Shown one piece after another: positions 5,600 to 8,213 of a stretch of 8,213 nt of DNA. The notes beneath the pieces were generated by a model. That model had not been told where the DNA came from. It searched no databases and saw only the letters and a program-made list of their open reading frames with translations. Each line of letters begins with the position of its first letter. Position 1 is the stretch's first letter. The translations under genes and the position numbers were made by a program. Origin of the DNA: Saprospiraceae bacterium (lineage in GTDB: Bacteria; Bacteroidota; Bacteroidia; Chitinophagales; Saprospiraceae); contig SLDF01000279.1 of NCBI GenBank assembly GCA_007125435.1, forward strand, positions 1 through 8,213, written 5' to 3'.

Positions 5600-6289
5600 A
5601 TGTCAACAAGTAAGTCTAAGGTTTTAATCGTTGATGATGAGCCGGATATTTTAGAGTTCTTAAGTTACAATCTTAAAAAAGAGGGTTTTGATGTAGCACT
5701 TGCGTCGAATGGAAAAGATGCTATTGAAACGGCACTTAGTGAAAACCCTGAGCTGATCATTTTAGACATCATGATGCCCGAGATGGATGGCATAGAAGTT
5801 TGTCAAAAGCTAAGGGAATATGAGCAGTTCAATAATACATTGATTGCCTTTCTTACTGCCCGTAACGAAGATTTCACGCAAATTGCTGCATTAGATTATG
5901 GAGGAGACGACTACATCACCAAGCCTATCAAGCCGGGCGTGTTCTTGTCTAGAATCAAGGCGTTGTTAAGGAGAAAGAAGCGCAAAGCAGAAGAAGAGGT
6001 TGTAAATGTAACTCGCATAGGTGACCTGACCATTGATAGAGAGCAGTTTGTCATAAAGAGAAATGATAATATTATCGAATTAGCCAAAAAAGAGTTTAAT
6101 TTGTTAGAGCTATTGGTATCTAAGCCCGGGAAAGTATTTACTCGCGACGAGATATTTACTAAAGTATGGGGCACAGATGTCATAGTAGGCAATCGCACTA
6201 TTGACGTTCACATTAGAAAGTTACGAGAAAAAATAGGTGATGATATAATAAAAACCGTCAAAGGGATCGGATATAAATTTGAATTTTAA
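5600..6289 (+). CDS. OmpR/PhoB-family response regulator
   Basis: A 229-residue two-domain transcription regulator. The receiver domain (about 7-122) has the acidic pair Asp12-Asp13, the phosphorylation site Asp56 in 'IILDIMMPEMDG', Thr86 in 'FLTAR' and Lys108 in 'YITKPI', so it should be fully phosphorylatable. The C-terminal winged-helix domain (about 137-229) shows the family landmarks 'LAKKEFNLLELLVSKPGKVFTR', 'VGNRTIDVHIRKLREKI' (recognition helix) and the ending 'IKTVKGIGYKF'. The paired kinase starts 2 bp after its stop codon, so the two are one operon. A weak AGGA at 5592-5595 precedes the ATG. The protein is PhoB-like in overall form, but phosphate control cannot be claimed: no pho genes or pho box are visible. 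Likely role: binding direct repeats at target promoters in the cytoplasm after phosphorylation by the kinase downstream. Confidence 0.95.
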   Translation: MSTSKSKVLIVDDEPDILEFLSYNLKKEGFDVALASNGKDAIETALSENPELIILDIMMPEMDGIEVCQKLREYEQFNNTLIAFLTARNEDFTQIAALDYGGDDYITKPIKPGVFLSRIKALLRRKKRKAEEEVVNVTRIGDLTIDREQFVIKRNDNIIELAKKEFNLLELLVSKPGKVFTRDEIFTKVWGTDVIVGNRTIDVHIRKLREKIGDDIIKTVKGIGYKFEF

Positions 6290-6291
6290 TA

Positions 6292-7350
6292 ATGTTTAAA
6301 AACCTTACGCCTAACCAGATTGCACTGTATGTTGCTTTTGTTACTGCGTTTACCAATTCTGCTTTTTATGCATTAGGTGCTCTGGCTGGCCTCTACGACT
6401 TTGATGTCCTTGTATTTTTTGCTGTATTATCTTTTGTATTTCTGACCTCCTATGGGATTGGTTTGTATTTTATCTCGCGGTACATCTATCGCAAGGTGAA
6501 GTTGATATACAAGGTCATCCATAAACTGAAGCTGGGGTCTAAGGTCAAGAAAGAAGACACAGTCAATGTAAATGAACAAGTCTTTCAGAATGTAGAGAAA
6601 GAGGTCATAGACTGGGCAGATCAGCAGACCAAAGAAATAGAAGCATTAAAGACTCTTGAGAACTACAGGAGAGATTTTCTTGGCAATGTTTCTCATGAGT
6701 TGAAGACTCCCATTTTTAATGTTCAAGGTTATCTTCATACCTTGCTAGATGGTGCACTTGATGATAAAGCCATTAACCGTCAATACTTGCTACGAGCTAC
6801 TAAAAATGTAGATCGCTTACAGACTATTGTAGAGGATCTAGAAGCCATTTCAAAACTGGAGTCAGGAGACTTGGTATTGGAGTGGCAAAAGTTTGATATC
6901 AAGATGCTTGCCATGGAGGTCATTGATGATTTAGAACTGCAAGCCTCTATCAAAGAAATAAAGCTCATATTCAAAGAAGGCGCTGATAAAAACTACAGTG
7001 TCAAAGCCGATAGAGAATACATTAGGCAAGTTTTAAACAACCTCATATCAAATTCTATAAAGTACGGTAAAACATCCGGACGGACTAAGGTAGGCTTCTA
7101 TGATATGGATAAATACATTCTCGTAGAAATTGCAGATGATGGCATCGGAATTGATCAAGAACATTTAAATCATCTATTTGACCGATTTTATAGAATTGAC
7201 AAATCTAGATCCAGAGAAGTAGGAGGTAGTGGACTGGGGCTGGCTATTGTCAAGCACATCATAGAAGCGCATAATCAGACAGTGAATGTCAGAAGTACGC
7301 CCGGCCTGGGGTCTACATTCGGCTTTACTTTAGAAAAGGCCAGAAACTAG
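6292..7350 (+). CDS. Membrane sensor histidine kinase (PhoR-like), minimal sensor
   Basis: A 352-residue kinase that should autophosphorylate and pass phosphate to Asp56 of the upstream regulator. Two hydrophobic segments (about 11-33 and 39-63) are joined by only about five residues ('YDFDV'), so there is almost no extracytoplasmic sensor. Next is a linker of about 55 residues (65-120), partly charged and helical, with no recognisable HAMP or PAS domain. The dimerisation/H-box 'FLGNVSHELKTPI' (129-141) carries phosphoacceptor His135. The ATPase domain has the N-box Asn254 in 'NNLISNSIKYG', the G1 box 'DDGIGI' (282-287), the F box 'LFDRFYR' (295-301) and the G2 box 'GGSGLGLAIV' (311-320), and ends 'GSTFGFTL'. 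All catalytic boxes are intact. The architecture suggests sensing in or at the membrane, or through a partner protein. It shares an operon with the regulator and converges with the type IX-secreted protein gene 59 bp away; no terminator is obvious between them. Confidence 0.95.
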   Translation: MFKNLTPNQIALYVAFVTAFTNSAFYALGALAGLYDFDVLVFFAVLSFVFLTSYGIGLYFISRYIYRKVKLIYKVIHKLKLGSKVKKEDTVNVNEQVFQNVEKEVIDWADQQTKEIEALKTLENYRRDFLGNVSHELKTPIFNVQGYLHTLLDGALDDKAINRQYLLRATKNVDRLQTIVEDLEAISKLESGDLVLEWQKFDIKMLAMEVIDDLELQASIKEIKLIFKEGADKNYSVKADREYIRQVLNNLISNSIKYGKTSGRTKVGFYDMDKYILVEIADDGIGIDQEHLNHLFDRFYRIDKSRSREVGGSGLGLAIVKHIIEAHNQTVNVRSTPGLGSTFGFTLEKARN

Positions 7351-7409
7351 ATGGCTGTTCAACTACAAGCAGTCATTACAAAGTTATGTGTGGCTTGATA
7401 CCTCAAATG

Positions 7410-8213
7410 TCACTTTTGAACAACCAACTTTCCAACAAAAGAAGAAGCATTGGACTTGAGCATTACGGTATATATTCCTGAGGCCAATTGTCCATTTTCT
7501 ATGGTTAACTTTTCCTGTGCTAAGAAGTTATTACTGTACACCGGTTTGCCACTCAGGTCATAAATGTTGACGACAATATTTTCATTCTGTATGTTATCAG
7601 GTATCTGTATGTTGAAACTATCACCATCAGTTGGGTTTGGAAATATAGATAGCTTTTGGACAGAAGTGAGTTCATGGACGGAGACACTAAGGCATTCGCC
7701 ATCCTCGTTGGGTTCCTCCACGACGATAAAGTATTCGCCGGGGGCTATGGCTTCATTGGGGAATTGAGTGGGTATGGGTATACCAACACCTGTAACAATC
7801 TCTACCAATATCTCTAGTGGATATATGCCTGGATCTACATCTGCTGACACAGTTCCGGTCACAGCTACACAGCCTAAGGTGCCGGCAGGCATATCGCAAT
7901 TAGATGGATTGCAAACAAAAGTCAATCCGTCAGGTAAACCTTTGACAGGGTCATCAGTTCTCAGTCTTACTCTTACGACTTCTAGCGTAAAATCTCCAAA
8001 TAGAATGGTGTCAGGAACATTTATCGTCAGGTTGAAGTAGTAATCTTGGCCGGGGCAAGCAGGTACATCAATACCTGCATCAGGGAATGCCTCACTCACA
8101 GGTCTAGGGTATACACCACCTACTGAGTCTGTATAAAACTCATCCGGCTCACAGCTGACTTGTCCCATGCATAAGGTAGCGACACAAATATTTATGACTA
8201 AAAAATAAAATAA
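7410..8213 (-). CDS. Type IX-secreted protein with C-terminal sorting domain, 5' partial
   Basis: An extracellular protein whose start lies outside the window. An ATG at 8168 exists, but the same frame runs on without a stop to the edge, and those 15 codons encode a hydrophobic run (LFYFLVINICVATLC) that reads as the core of a signal peptide. So 267 residues are visible and the true start is a few codons further right. The mature part begins around 'GQVSCEPDEFY'. The middle (about residues 45-165 of the visible part) is beta-rich with four cysteines in 'FVCNPSNCDMPAGTLGC' and its surroundings, resembling Ig-like/adhesin-type domains common in secreted proteins of Saprospiraceae. The last 80 residues are a Por-secretion sorting domain: 'LSIFPNPTDGDSFNI', 'IYDLSGKPVYS', 'ASGIYTVMLKS' and a final 'GKLVVQK'. 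It should cross the outer membrane through the type IX system and lose this tail. No catalytic motif is visible. It converges with the histidine kinase. Confidence 0.88.
   Translation of the reverse strand, partial: LFYFLVINICVATLCMGQVSCEPDEFYTDSVGGVYPRPVSEAFPDAGIDVPACPGQDYYFNLTINVPDTILFGDFTLEVVRVRLRTDDPVKGLPDGLTFVCNPSNCDMPAGTLGCVAVTGTVSADVDPGIYPLEILVEIVTGVGIPIPTQFPNEAIAPGEYFIVVEEPNEDGECLSVSVHELTSVQKLSIFPNPTDGDSFNIQIPDNIQNENIVVNIYDLSGKPVYSNNFLAQEKLTIENGQLASGIYTVMLKSNASSFVGKLVVQK

Noticed and set aside
5911..6198. 95-codon minus-strand open frame
   Set aside because: Antisense to the response regulator, whose domains are intact; Ser/Leu/Asn-rich translation of shadow type.
6780..6974. 64-codon minus-strand open frame
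   Set aside because: Antisense to the kinase between H-box and N-box; no independent evidence.
7564..8040. Two adjoining plus-strand open frames (67 and 90 codons)
   Set aside because: Both are antisense to the type IX-secreted protein, which has a signal peptide and a sorting domain. The Ser/Thr/Pro-rich translations are typical of shadows.
1..8213. CRISPR arrays, tRNA or rRNA genes, toxin-antitoxin or phage-defence genes
   Set aside because: No regularly spaced repeats, no cloverleaf with a conserved T-loop, no rRNA-like sequence and no proteins of such systems were found on either strand by reading.

Overview
The window looks like a chromosomal segment of a free-living Bacteroidota bacterium, probably from the Saprospiria/Cytophagia side of the phylum. 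The evidence is a Por-secretion (type IX) C-terminal sorting domain, a lipoprotein resembling the Bacteroidota-restricted DUF4296 family, -7 boxes of the form TAnnTTTG instead of sigma70-type -10 boxes, AT-rich DNA and few clear Shine-Dalgarno sites. The taxonomic placement is inference from protein style; no marker gene is present.

Left part (1-2270). A GC-richer structured intergenic element (about 35-172) precedes a secreted YceI-like protein (319-888). Next is a TrmN/YfiC-type tRNA1(Val) A37 N6-methyltransferase (1002-1736), which converges tail to tail, 6 bp apart, with a small helix-turn-helix protein on the minus strand (1743-2003).

Middle (2207-4507). Alanine dehydrogenase (2271-3383, minus) has a strong terminator behind it and a TAnnTTTG promoter in front. 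Further upstream lies a second minus-strand promoter followed about 30-60 nt later by a strong hairpin terminator, with no gene between: either a roughly 60-nt small RNA or an ald leader attenuator. The remaining ~1 kb is gene-poor. It holds the C-terminal remnant of an unidentified minus-strand gene (3714-3920), two plus-strand TATATTTG boxes, and a ~226-bp palindromic MITE-like element (4261-4486) sitting 21 bp before the next gene.

Right part (4508-8213). A SixA-type phosphohistidine phosphatase and a small DUF4296-like lipoprotein are closely spaced (6 bp) and probably co-transcribed. After a 237-bp gap comes a response regulator/histidine kinase pair (5600-7350, 2-bp gap) of the OmpR/PhoB and PhoR type. 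The kinase has two membrane segments with almost no external loop and no HAMP or PAS domain. A phosphohistidine phosphatase next to a kinase suggests, but does not prove, a shared phosphosignalling role. The window ends in a minus-strand type IX-secreted protein whose start lies beyond the right edge.

Most of the window is ordinary housekeeping and signalling sequence. The novelty candidates are non-coding: the palindromic element before sixA, the promoter-terminator pair upstream of ald, and the structured element at the left edge.
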